From: Cyanodermella asteris
Lineage: Eukaryota > Ascomycota > Lecanoromycetes > Ostropales > Stictidaceae
Assembly (NCBI GenBank): GCA_900618795.1
Contig: UYJD01000018.1
Coordinates: 106,530-170,529 of the forward strand
DNA length: 64,000 nt
Direction: 5' to 3'
Part shown: piece after piece, positions 10,882 through 20,625 of the stretch
Numbering within the stretch: position 1 is the first letter of the stretch
Layout: each line of letters begins with the position of its first letter
Program-made: the position numbers and the translations under genes
Notes under the pieces: generated by a model
Database searches by the model: none
Seen by the model: the letters and a program-made list of their open reading frames with translations, nothing else
What the model was told of the DNA's origin: nothing

Positions 10882-12195
10882 ATGGCGCCGGGTCCCACCA
10901 CCAACGGCAGCGCACTCAAGGACATTGTGGCAGTCGAGACGCCTCCTCGTGCTCCATCGCCTGTCCATGGATTCGGAACCCTGGCCGTGCATGCCGGCAG
11001 TCCCAAGGACCCGCATACCGGAGCCGTCATCGAGCCCATCTCCTTGTCTACCACCTTCGCCCAATCCGGCGTAGGCAAGCCGGTCGGCGAATACGAGTAC
11101 ACGCGCAGTGCGAACCCGAACAGAACGAACTTTGAGACCGCCGTTGCGGCCCTCGAGAAATCAAAGTATGCTCTCGCCTTCGCCTCGGGGTCGACCACCA
11201 CGGCCATGATCCTGCAGTCCCTGGCCGTGGGCAGCCACGTCGTTTCCATCAGCGACGTCTACGGCGGAACTCATCGATACTTTACGCGTGTCGCCAGCAC
11301 ACACAATGTCAAGGTCACCTTCACGCCCGCCATTGAAGCCGACGTTGCCAGCTTGATCACCCCCGAGACCAAACTCATCTGGATCGAAACCCCCAGCAAC
11401 CCGACTCTCGGGCTCGTAGACATCAGAGCCGTCGCCACCGAAGCGCATCGCCACGGCGTCAAGGTCGTCGTCGACAACACGTTCCTGAGCCCCTACATCC
11501 AGAACCCGCTCGACCACGGCGCCGACATTGTCGTGCACAGCGTGACAAAGTACATCAACGGTCACAGCGACGTACTCATGGGCGTGGCCGCCTACAACGA
11601 CGAAGCCGTCCACCAGAAGCTCTCTTTCATCCAGAACGCCGTCGGAGGCGTCCCCTCGGCGTTCGACTGCTGGCTCGCGCATCGCGGTCTCAAGACCCTG
11701 CATCTACGCGCCAAAGCCGTGACTGAAGGTGCCAGCGCCGTCGGAGAGGCTCTCGAAGCCAGCAAGCACGTCGTCGCCGTCAACTATCCTGGTCTGGACA
11801 GCCACCGACACCGCAAAATTGCCATCAAGCAGCACCGCAACGGCATGGGCGGTGGCATGCTGAGCTTCCGCGTGCGCGGTGGCCGCGAGGCTGCCGAGCG
11901 CTTCTGCCAGGCGACCAAGATCTTCACGCTGGCGGAGTCTTTGGGTGGGATTGAGAGTTTGTGCGAGGTGCCCAGCGCCATGACTCATGCCGGTATCCCG
12001 CGCGAGGAGCGCGAGCGAGTTGGTGTTTACGACGACTTGATCCGATTGAGTTGCGGTGTTGAGGAGCCCGAGGATCTCGTTAGGGATGTGTTGCAGGCGT
12101 TGGACAAGGCGACTGTCGGGTTGGAAGAGGACTTTATTGGGAGTGGCATCAAGCACGAAATTCACATCCCGAACGGAAGCAACGGATCGGCATGA
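10882..12195 (+). CDS. CYS3: Cystathionine gamma-lyase
   Basis: PLP-dependent enzyme of the reverse trans-sulfuration pathway, cleaving cystathionine to cysteine, 2-oxobutyrate and ammonia in the cytosol. Intronless, 437 residues. Cys/Met-metabolism PLP family signatures run in order: FGTLAVHAGSPKDPHTGAV at the N-terminus, YEYTRSANPNR, the FASGSTTTAM phosphate-binding loop, IWIETPSNPTLG, and SVTKYINGHSDVLMG with the Schiff-base lysine. The C-terminal domain has SLGGIESLCEVPSAMTHAGIP and DDLIRLSCGVEE, typical of gamma-lyases. The start ATG (MAPGPTTNG) is followed by about 25 non-conserved residues, somewhat longer than the yeast enzyme. A cystathionine gamma-synthase or beta-lyase is less likely, given the length and the SLGGIESL pattern of the lyase group. 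Confidence 0.93.
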   Translation: MAPGPTTNGSALKDIVAVETPPRAPSPVHGFGTLAVHAGSPKDPHTGAVIEPISLSTTFAQSGVGKPVGEYEYTRSANPNRTNFETAVAALEKSKYALAFASGSTTTAMILQSLAVGSHVVSISDVYGGTHRYFTRVASTHNVKVTFTPAIEADVASLITPETKLIWIETPSNPTLGLVDIRAVATEAHRHGVKVVVDNTFLSPYIQNPLDHGADIVVHSVTKYINGHSDVLMGVAAYNDEAVHQKLSFIQNAVGGVPSAFDCWLAHRGLKTLHLRAKAVTEGASAVGEALEASKHVVAVNYPGLDSHRHRKIAIKQHRNGMGGGMLSFRVRGGREAAERFCQATKIFTLAESLGGIESLCEVPSAMTHAGIPREERERVGVYDDLIRLSCGVEEPEDLVRDVLQALDKATVGLEEDFIGSGIKHEIHIPNGSNGSA

Positions 12196-12454
12196 GGGAT
12201 TATTTGGGTGGTGAGAAACTGACCCACACACTGCGATTACGTATCTCGGTCCGCGTGTGAGACTTAAGAAAACTTGGATGGACCGGTCGATTGGAACCTG
12301 ACCAAAAGCACGCTTTCGGCACTTTCGTCGCATGAATAGAGATGTCCGCTTTGCCCAGAAGTGGCTCTGCACTTTCAGAATACATCTACCATATGATACA
12401 TCGCAAATGAGGCTTGGATATTTGTACATTTCAGATCTGACCTTCGTGCCTGAA

Positions 12455-13073
12455 TCAAGCCCACCCATGCCACACACACGCCAAAAAGCACAAGAACGCC
12501 GGTACATCCGTAGTAAACGTCCTGACCGCATGCACCCACAACCAGCGTCTCTGCATCTCCCTCGCCTCTTCCGGTCGCTCCACCATCCTCTCCACAGTCT
12601 TGGCAATCTAACACCAGTCAGCCGTCCCAAACCTCATCCCGACAAACAGAACCCAAAAAAAAAATTAAAAAAATGAGTAGCAAGCTTCAATCTGACACGA
12701 ATCAAATCACAAAAGAAAAACCCTCACTCACCGTATAAGCGTACCCGAAATGCGCCCCCGCAAAAACCGCTCCCCACCCCACATACTTCCTCAGCAACCC
12801 ACCGCGTTCCGCACCAGCCCAAATATACCCTGCCAGTCCAGCGGTCCCGCCGTACAGCGTGATCACGGACGCCAGAGCGGAAGGGAGGGACGTGGACCAA
12901 AAAGCGGCAATCGCACGGTTGGGGATCTGCGCTTCGGCGGTGCGGTCGGTGAAGACGGAGAAGTACAGGGCTTCGAAGAGGTCGAAGGCGAGGATCCCGG
13001 AGGAGGTCAGCAAGGGGAGGAGGGCGGGGCCGCTGGGGGTGGAGTGCAGGATGCCGGCGAAGGAGGTGGACAT
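12455..13073 (-). CDS. Small multi-pass membrane protein, function unknown
   Basis: Two exons, 13073-12732 and 12607-12455 (GTGAGT donor, phase 0), give 164 residues. Three to four hydrophobic segments are visible: around SGILAFDLFEALYFSVF, SALASVITLYGGTAGLAGYI, YVGWGAVFAGAHFGYAYT and a C-terminal FLCFLACVWHGWA. A charged loop, RMVERPEEAREMQRRW, lies before the last segment. The splice is supported because the second exon continues with a plausible helix and a C-terminal hydrophobic segment. I do not recognise a named family. It is convergent with CYS3, whose stop lies 259 bases away. The intron contains long T runs. Confidence 0.65.
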
Positions 13074-13585
13074 TTTTGGATGTGGACGATTGATGGCCGG
13101 TTTGGGTAGTAGAGGGGAACCCGAGTCTTGGAGTCAATTTTACGGATCGAAGGTTATGGGGTGTGGGCTTTGGGAAGGGAATGAGGTGGTGTGAGCATGG
13201 CTGTGTGAGAAGACAAGTTTGAGTTTGGGAATAGGTAGGCACCGAAATTAGTCTGTCAGCGGGACGAATGCCGTGTGTGTCAGCATCCGAGTCCTCCAAA
13301 GCTGAAGGCACTGCAGGAGCGATTCTTTAGAGTCCATCTTCGACGATAGTGCCGAGCAGTATGGGTCTTTAGGCAGGTCACGCTTGGTCTAAAATACTGT
13401 ACGTGAGTGACTCTGGAAGTGAAGTGCTGTACCTGGCCGGAGCTCCTCGCCGTCCGAAGCGAAACTAAACATTGGCGGGGCCATTACCACGAAATAGTTC
13501 CTCATCTGTCAACTCCTGCACACAATCCGCTCATACCCCTGCATAGCCAAGCCACCTTTACCTGAATCTCTTGTCACTGCTCATC
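13074..13585. other. Divergent promoter region, membrane protein gene and RanGAP gene
   Basis: This is about 0.5 kb between divergent starts. It is not coding in any convincing frame. No clear TATA box was found. Confidence 0.45.
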
Positions 13586-14827
13586 ATGGCAAAGACTTTC
13601 GACATCTCCAACAAAGCTCTCAAGCTCGACTCCGCCGCCGACATAACCCCCCATCTCGAGCCCCTCACCAGCTCAACCACCTACACCGCAATCCACTTCA
13701 ACGGCAACACAATCGGCGTCCCCGCAGCAGAGTACTTTGCCACCATCCTCGCCACACAGACCGAGCTGGAGTACGTCAATTTCGCCGACATCTTTACGTC
13801 GCGACTGCTCTCCGAGATCCCGCAAGCCCTCGATGCACTACTCGGCGCGCTGTTGAAGCTGCCGAAGCTGCACACGGTGGACTTGAGCGACAATGCGTTT
13901 GGGCTGAATACCGTTGAGCCGTTGGTCAAGTTCCTCAAGGCACACGTGCCGTTGCAGCATTTGGTGTTGAATAACAATGGAATGGGCCCGATCGCGGGGG
14001 CGCAGATTGCGGATGCGTTGACGGAGCTAGCAGGTCGGAAGAGCGAGGCGAGGAAGGCGGGTAAAGAGGTTCCCGAGCTGGAGAGCATTGTTTGTGGACG
14101 CAACAGGTTGGAAGCTGGCAGTATGGCAGCGTGGGCGAAAGCATACACGGCCCTCGGTACGGTCAAGAGCGTGAAGATGACCCAGAACGGTATCCGACAA
14201 GAAGGCATCAACGTCTTGTTGCGCGAGGGTCTGGCGAACTGCAAGGGGTTGGAGGTGGTGGATTTGCAGGATAACACTTTTACGGTCATCGGAGGCAAGG
14301 CGTTGGCGGATGTGGTTCATCAGTGGCCGCAGATCAGGGAGATTGGAACCAGCGATTGCCTTGTTAGTGCCAGGGGATTCGCGGCTGTGGTCAAGGCGCT
14401 GAGTGAGGGTAAGAATACCAAGCTGCAGACGATCAGGGCGCAGTATAATGAGATTGATGGCAAATCTTTGACGCTGCTGGTGGCAGCGTTGGAGAAGGAT
14501 GGTTTGCCTGAGTTGAGGCGTCTGGAGATTAATGGGAACAAGTTTGAGGAGGATGATGAGAGGACGGAGAAGTTGAAGAGTATTTTGGATGAAAGACGAG
14601 ATGCTGCTGGCGTGGACGAAGATGACGAGACGTGGGGTCTGGATGAGCTGGATGATTTGGAGGACGTCAGTGATGAAGAAGAAGACGAGGATGAGGATGA
14701 GACGGAGGAGAAGGCCGAGAAGACTGTCTCGGACGCTCAACAGGCGGAGTCCTCGAATGTCGCAGAGAGGAAAGACGTTGATGTTGATGATCTGGCGGCT
14801 GCGATGGAGAAGAAGCTCGGCATGTAA
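13586..14827 (+). CDS. RNA1: Ran GTPase-activating protein (Rna1/RanGAP1)
   Basis: Activates GTP hydrolysis by Ran in the cytoplasm and so sets the RanGTP gradient for nuclear transport. Intronless, 413 residues from the ATG at 13586 (MAKTFDISNK). Leucine-rich repeats of the RNase-inhibitor/RanGAP type fill the first ~340 residues: IHFNGNTIGVPAAEYF, HTVDLSDNAFGLNTVEPL, QHLVLNNNGMGPIAGAQI, VDLQDNTFTVIGGKAL and RRLEINGNKF. NNNGMGP is the loop where RanGAP places a catalytic Asn/Arg. The C-terminus is a long Asp/Glu-rich tail (about residues 345-385), another RanGAP hallmark. Yeast-type Rna1 has the same length and lacks the SUMO domain of animals, as here. Confidence 0.93.
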   Translation: MAKTFDISNKALKLDSAADITPHLEPLTSSTTYTAIHFNGNTIGVPAAEYFATILATQTELEYVNFADIFTSRLLSEIPQALDALLGALLKLPKLHTVDLSDNAFGLNTVEPLVKFLKAHVPLQHLVLNNNGMGPIAGAQIADALTELAGRKSEARKAGKEVPELESIVCGRNRLEAGSMAAWAKAYTALGTVKSVKMTQNGIRQEGINVLLREGLANCKGLEVVDLQDNTFTVIGGKALADVVHQWPQIREIGTSDCLVSARGFAAVVKALSEGKNTKLQTIRAQYNEIDGKSLTLLVAALEKDGLPELRRLEINGNKFEEDDERTEKLKSILDERRDAAGVDEDDETWGLDELDDLEDVSDEEEDEDEDETEEKAEKTVSDAQQAESSNVAERKDVDVDDLAAAMEKKLGM

Positions 14828-15432
14828 TTTGGACAACATTATACCCAACGAGTCGATTTTCCACAAGATTGGTCAAATCAGCTGTTCAAGATAGAGATGG
14901 ACCAGCATGCATAAATCATACAAGGCATCAAGACATGGGATAGTTCTTGGAATTGGAACACAACTATCACGAGCATTGAGACACAATCCTTCATCTTAGG
15001 TGCATTTTAATTAGAGGATAATCATGGCCCGCCTCGAGCGCTTCCCACTCTACAATCTCGTGAAAGCACTTTTGAAATGACTTTGCAAGGTACATAGGCA
15101 AGAAACCAAGAGAGAACCCTTACTGCAATGAATCAGTTCAGACACAGACATCACTTCAGATACACCAGTCAAAGCCATGAATGACACGCACACGACAGCA
15201 ACCGAACAGTCAACAGCACACCCCACCAGAAGCGTCTCTCCAGCAACTCCTTCTCCCCCATCACCTCACGCGGCCGTTCAACGCCTCGTCTCCTCGGACA
15301 CGAAAAAAGTTCCCCGTCTCCATTCCAAACGTACCGTAACGGACCGTAAGGAGGTCTGCGATGATGGTCTTCACAACTCTTTCCGTGGGCCGCGCGGGCG
15401 GCGGATCGCCTACTTACTTACCAACCCATCTG

Positions 15433-15464
15433 GCAGCAGGGCAGCAGGGCAGCAGGGCAGCGGG
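15433..15464. repeat. 8-bp tandem repeat, four units
   Basis: Unit GCAGCAGG is repeated three times exactly, followed by a fourth unit with one change. A minisatellite-like tract in non-coding sequence. Confidence 0.8.
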
Positions 15465-15678
15465 GGCGGAGTCGGGCATGTTCGGTGACGGGCGAGGGTA
15501 CTTGGCTCCCCGAATCTCATCTCGACCCATCGCATCGTTGTTACGAGGGACGAACGAGCGAAAGAACGAACGAATGAAAGAACGTAGGTAAGGTACGAAA
15601 ACGAATGTTCACAAGCGGGTGCGGTGATATGCTCGCGTCGTTGGCTATACATGCATGCGACGCTGCCGCGCGATGAAA

Positions 15679-15741
15679 GAGTGAGACTGAGAGTGAGACT
15701 GAGAATGAGCAAGTGAGAGTGAGAGTAATAGCGAGAGCGAG
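15679..15741. repeat. Degenerate purine-rich GAGTGAGA repeat
   Basis: A run of GAGTGAGACT/GAGAGTGA-like units on the plus strand, imperfect. A related GAAC/GAAAG purine tract lies at about 15549-15584. Confidence 0.7.
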
Positions 15742-18071
15742 TCCGGGTGAGCTTTGACGTCTTGGTCAACGGGTTGTTGGGGGCTGTGTTGCGACTTGCA
15801 AGGCGGAGGTGCATGAGCGGCGCGAAGCGTGATGATGATGATGGAGGAGCCATCGAGGCCGTGGATCGCATGTCGAGAATCTGTATGATGTTATCATCGT
15901 GCATTGCTTCTTAGGATGTCTTAGTGTTGTCGGTATGATCTACGGCGGCTGATTATCGACAGCCTCATGATCTGAAACGGGACCATCATGTTGTTTGCAT
16001 GCGGCGTCAGGCAGACGGAAAGGTCGTCTCGAGAGTGCTATTGCTATATAGCTTCAACCATCCTGATTGCTTCATTGTCGTCATCTTGTGTATGTACCCG
16101 CTCGGGAAAGCCTCGAGCTGTCCCAAGCTTCCTCTTAGAACGACCCAGATCGGCCGATTCTGATGCGTAGGTCGACCACGAAGCTTCCCCTGCGCATCTT
16201 GAAACACAGATCACAGCTTCAGCTCGTAACGAAAACTGCCTTTTGGTGTCATGTTTCCATCATCGTACCTTTGAAGCCCCAACACCCGCCGCAGATCGAC
16301 TCTTACCACATGGCCAGCACGCGACATGCAGTTGGGTGTAAGATATAACGACATCGTGAAGCGACTCTGGACCGCGCAAGGCGGGTAATTGAGTCGTGGC
16401 ACGGGTACGATTGAGAATACCTCCTGATACCTGCTTTGACGACTAAGATATCAATCCCTGATAGCACCTCGTGAAGTACACTATCCTCACCGTCTACAAA
16501 TACCCACAGCAGTGGTCATCGAGGTAAACATGGAGGTAGCAGCATAAGTTAATGTTCCGAGACTTGCGCAACGACCCGATTACCCGCCTTGTACGATAGA
16601 GCTCGGCATGCATGTCTGGAGAGTTCCGAGACATCAATGACGCCCATGTGCAGGATGACAAGGCTGAGGATGGAGCCGAGAAGTTCACGCCGCCCGCTCA
16701 GGACGACGTCTTTGCGAGGATCATGCATGATGGCACCTTCGATTCTCAGCTCAGTTTGCATTGCATCGCGATGTCTACACTGCGGTGGCGATCGAGCGAG
16801 TCAAAGATCTCAGGACGCCATGTCCCTTGCTCAGAGCTGTCGGCATGGTGTTCAGCCATCTGTGGAATGTAGTCACAATGCATGCGACGTACGCGGTTCT
16901 GATGTGCAATTACAGCATCCATTATCATGACCGATCGGAGGCAGTCAAAAACCTCCACCACCTACGATTCCCACCGTGTTAGTCTTCGCCAATGTACGCC
17001 ATCAACATTCTTTACGTGGCTCAATCAGCCATCCGCAGCATCCGATGCATCTGCGTAGAGTCCCAATTGCTCAGAATCCCCCCTCCGATCTCGCTGCGTC
17101 GAATCAGTTACGTGCATCCTACCTGCTCACCTCGCATACCCGTAGTTAGCCTAGCAGACACCGAATACCCGGGCCTCACGGCTCACGGCACACGGCACCT
17201 TCGGCCGCATTATTACTCGCCATCCCGCTGTGCATCGGCCTTGCACAACTTAGCCCGGCCCACCCAAGTGACCCCACATAAACAAGATAGACCTCAAATC
17301 ACCACCATGCAGACTTGACTCATCACAACAGCACAATGCAGTGCGACCACACAGACCAGACTATCGGCCTCGAACCACCGCACCAGATGGGTGGGTTGGG
17401 CTATCGATCGTGGAACGGCAAAAAGCTGAGATGCAACCGACCCCGCATAAAGTTCACGAGGGAAATGGAACCACACGGGTTGCGGCCCGTCCGTCTCGAG
17501 ATGGATAACTATAATCGCCGTTGAGAGGATGATACTTCCGTAATTCAGCAGGAGTTCGGATCGCGATGATAATCACTCCGTAGAATCGGTCGATCCGTGC
17601 AACTTTAGATAGAGTTTCGGCGTAATTGCGCAAATTCCTATCATACTGCACTGGATGCGGCAGCACTGAAGTGTTAGAACTGATAGAGGCAGGTAGCTCA
17701 AGGGCGTGGTTCGCGAGCAATGGCACGATGCCACGGGCACGCGACCAGCAAACCACGGCAAAGTACGTAGGTACTTAGGTAGGCAATATTACGAGACAAT
17801 GACAGACAAAAAAAAAGGCAAGGAATGAGGCCATCGAGCGCATTTCGCTTTCGCACCCGCGAAGGCCTCCCCCCACCCAGGAACGATTTCGCGGGGCTAC
17901 CCAGGATACCAGTATCTACTAGTATGCAGAACACAAAATCTGTTGTCCATACATTGACTAATAATCAGCTCGCCCGAGCCGCCCCCACTAGTAGATTAGG
18001 GCAAGCAATAAGCGACCTTCGAATTTACGATGCGGTGTATGTACGACAGCATCCAGCAGCCAGCAGCCGAC

Positions 18072-18107
18072 GGTACAGCTGGTGCAGTCGGTGCAGCCGG
18101 TGCATTT
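18072..18107. repeat. 9-bp tandem repeat, four units
   Basis: Four consecutive 9-mers of the form GGTRCAKYY (GGTACAGCT, GGTGCAGTC, GGTGCAGCC, GGTGCATTT). It sits in non-coding DNA; a 9-bp period would keep frame if it were coding, but no gene is seen. Confidence 0.75.
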
Positions 18108-18708
18108 CCGGTGGAAATTACCGGGTGAGACACACATAAGAGAGACTAAGACAACGCACTCTCATGTAGTGTAGGCTGGTTAATGGAAGTTGGGCATTTG
18201 GGGCAGTTTTGTTGACTCAGACTTGCAGCGGGTTTTCGACGAATTTCTTTCGACGGGGACTATGATCGCTTCGAGTGCGGCGAGATCGACTGTTTTTCGA
18301 AAGGGGGAAAAAGAACGTAGGTTGTTGTTGTTTTTGCAAATACATGAAATTTCTCGACTGTAGAAAAAAAATCTTGACTTTGTGTTATGCAAAAAATCGA
18401 TCGCGGGTGCGGGATCTCATTTCGTTCGAGTTTCAAGTCCCTACCTACTCACTCTCCGATTTTGCGGGGTTCATGGGAGGAAGACGAAGAAGAACAAGGG
18501 TGTGGGTTACACGAAGATTTCGAGGTCGTCGAAAGAACTTGCCGGGGGCGTGGGTGGTCGGTGTTAGGGCTGCGACATTTTTCCGTGGTGGTCTAACGGG
18601 GTGGTGGACGAACGGGCGGTGGTTGAAACATAGAGTGTGAGGTCTCTCGGGTTCAGCGTCGATCACGAGGATTTCAATGGTGGGATCATGGGGTTGCGGC
18701 AGCATGTA

Positions 18709-18741
18709 ACGACTGACTGACTACGACTGACTACGACTGAC
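18709..18741. repeat. 10-bp CGACTGACTA tandem repeat
   Basis: The decamer CTACGACTGA occurs twice exactly at 18721-18740, with a partial unit on each side. Confidence 0.75.
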
Positions 18742-19083
18742 CGGCCACAGCACCAGCTAGCGGGTGTGTAAGTGACCGTGGGCGGTCAAGAAGCGGTCGG
18801 AACACCGGGAACACCGGCAACGGACGGTATCGACGGGGAGCTGAGATTCACCTAGGAATCTACCTACCTACCTGGCCCATCTTCAAGCTACGTACCGTAG
18901 TACATGTGTAGTGTATGTGTATACATTATGGTTAGAGAATCGGCCCGAGACAAAACAGATCAGGTTTTAAATCAGGGAAAACACCATGCAATCGAGCATG
19001 CCAAACATTCCCCAGCACCAACAACCGTCACAGATCTATTGAAACGCCCAGAATTAGCACTGCGACAGTCCTCGCGATAGTAG

Positions 19084-19104
19084 CGTGCGTGCGTGCGTGC
19101 GTGC
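19084..19104. repeat. CGTG microsatellite
   Basis: Five consecutive CGTG tetranucleotides in non-coding DNA. Confidence 0.8.
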
Positions 19105-19869
19105 CCTTGGCAAGTTGGGATGGTTGAAATCGTAGCTGCGAAAAAAAATGGAAACACCCCCCTCCTTTGTCTTCGGGATCAGGATTATTGCGACCGCGGA
19201 TCCTTTAAAAACTCCCTTTGCAGCTGCGAAATAATGGGGGTTCCTGCGAACTGCGGGATGAAATCATGAACGGTCGTACAGACGATGCGGCGGAAAGGGG
19301 AGGATCCGGGTGGTGTGTAGCGGGAGCCTGTTTGTCGCACGAAGAAGTTTGTTTCTCTCGCAGCGGCGAAAGGGTGTCTCGGCCGACGGGCCGCGTGACC
19401 TGCGAGTCAGTTCATCAAAGTGGACGATCTTCCATTTCGCGAGGTTGGGATGGAAGCAAGGGCGGGACGGAGAGTCACAAATAAAACTTCACTGCGCAAA
19501 ACGGAAACTATTTCATGTGTATCTTTTCATATCTTGTATTGATTCGATTGTGGTAACTATCTGTTTCCAATCGGACGATCTCAACCGGCCCTTCTTCTCA
19601 AGGGGGGAGATTCGAGCCCGGGCCTCGACTGATGATGCTCAGGAGGCTTTCAACACCCAACTCATTCCTTCACTCGATAAAATGAAACTGCGTCACCAGT
19701 GTGGAGTATCCTAGCTGCAAGGCAGCTTCTTCCCTGTTCCCGTCCCATGCCAGGGATATCATATGCCAAAAATGTAAAAGTCGAACGCTCAAATGCTCAA
19801 TGATCGCTGGAACGCTGCACAAAAGACTGGGTATCGTGATAGTATCGTAACCGTGAAATCGAGTCTTGC

Positions 19870-20625
19870 TCAGTGAGCGTAGATCTCGGGTCGCGACGGT
19901 ACTACCGTCCAATCTTCTGCGCCCTTGAGCTGCTCCGCATGCGCCTTGGAGCTGATCTGGAAGACCTCCGTGGGTGGCGAAGGCGGTGTGATGGTGTCCT
20001 CGTCCTCGCTGTCCTCGAGCTCGTCGCACAGCTCCGGTGGGCTGAGAGGAGCTTCCCGCGGTGAGGGTAGCGAGGATCGGGAGGATGTTCGTGTGAGTGC
20101 GAGCTCGTCCGAGTCGCTGTCGTCGTCGTCTGCAATATCGTCGTCCGAATCGCTGTCCACCTCCATTTCTGTGTATGTGATGGCAGGAGGAGTGGGCAGC
20201 CGCTTGCGAACGACCACTGGCTCCTCGACGTCGGCCATGTCCTCGTCGTCGTCATCATCATTCTCGCTGCTCTCATCATCGCTGCTGTCGTCCTCGACGA
20301 CCGGTGGTAGGCTGTCAGCCCAGGAGATGTGCGAGGGAGATGACTTGGAGGGAGTGGTGGATTCGGCCTTGCGGATGCTGTTGTTGAACCATGATTCCTG
20401 TTCCCGCTCTGCGTCGGCCAGCTCGATCATGAGACCGTCGAGTAGGTTTGCGTGGCCGACGAGGACGCGGAGGTCGTACTCCGAGCGAGCAGCCTCCTTG
20501 CTGAGCTTGGAGCGGGCGGTGTGGGCGAGGTAGTATGTCTGTGTGAGCGACATCTTGTGCTTCTTGTAGAAGGGCGACGAGTGGGAGTTTGCTGGGGACA
20601 GCGGGAAGCTGCGGGAGGAAGGCAT
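19870..20625 (-). CDS. Acidic, Ser/Asp-rich fungal protein of unknown function
   Basis: Intronless, 251 residues from ATG 20625; a second ATG at 20553 (MSLTQTYYLAHTARSK) may be the real start, as the residues before it look like leader. Residues from that Met form a helical region, LSKEAARSEYDLRVLVGHAN and LMIELADAEREQESWFN, which looks like a conserved short domain. The rest is low complexity: Asp/Ser-rich runs (about residues 110-190) with RKRLPTPPAITYTEMEVD in the middle, and a C-terminal AEDWTVVPSRPEIYAH. The acidic tracts suggest a nuclear or chromatin-contacting protein, which is inference. No named family is recognised. The third-position GC bias and long frame support a real gene. Confidence 0.7.
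   Translation of the reverse strand: MPSSRSFPLSPANSHSSPFYKKHKMSLTQTYYLAHTARSKLSKEAARSEYDLRVLVGHANLLDGLMIELADAEREQESWFNNSIRKAESTTPSKSSPSHISWADSLPPVVEDDSSDDESSENDDDDDEDMADVEEPVVVRKRLPTPPAITYTEMEVDSDSDDDIADDDDSDSDELALTRTSSRSSLPSPREAPLSPPELCDELEDSEDEDTITPPSPPTEVFQISSKAHAEQLKGAEDWTVVPSRPEIYAH

Larger units (their letters stand above)
14828..19869. other. 5-kb gene-poor convergent region with short repeats
   Basis: No frame in this stretch shows a protein family or a convincing start; the longest frames are low-complexity or antisense pairs of each other. It contains several short tandem repeats, listed separately, and TACCTA/TAGGTA tracts. It lies between the 3' ends of two convergent genes, so neither promoter explains its length. 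No transposon ends or reverse-transcriptase/transposase motifs are seen. Confidence 0.5.

Noticed and set aside
15410-15904. 164-codon minus-strand frame in the gene-poor region
   Set aside because: Product is low-complexity Ser/Leu/Thr caused by the purine-rich repeats on the other strand.
17690-17725. A-box-like GGTAGCTCAAGGG followed by GGTTCGCGAG
   Set aside because: Spacing between the two boxes is far too short for a tRNA gene.
19561-19630. tRNA-like segment with GATTCGAGCCC resembling a B box
   Set aside because: No matching acceptor stem, D arm or anticodon arm could be drawn.
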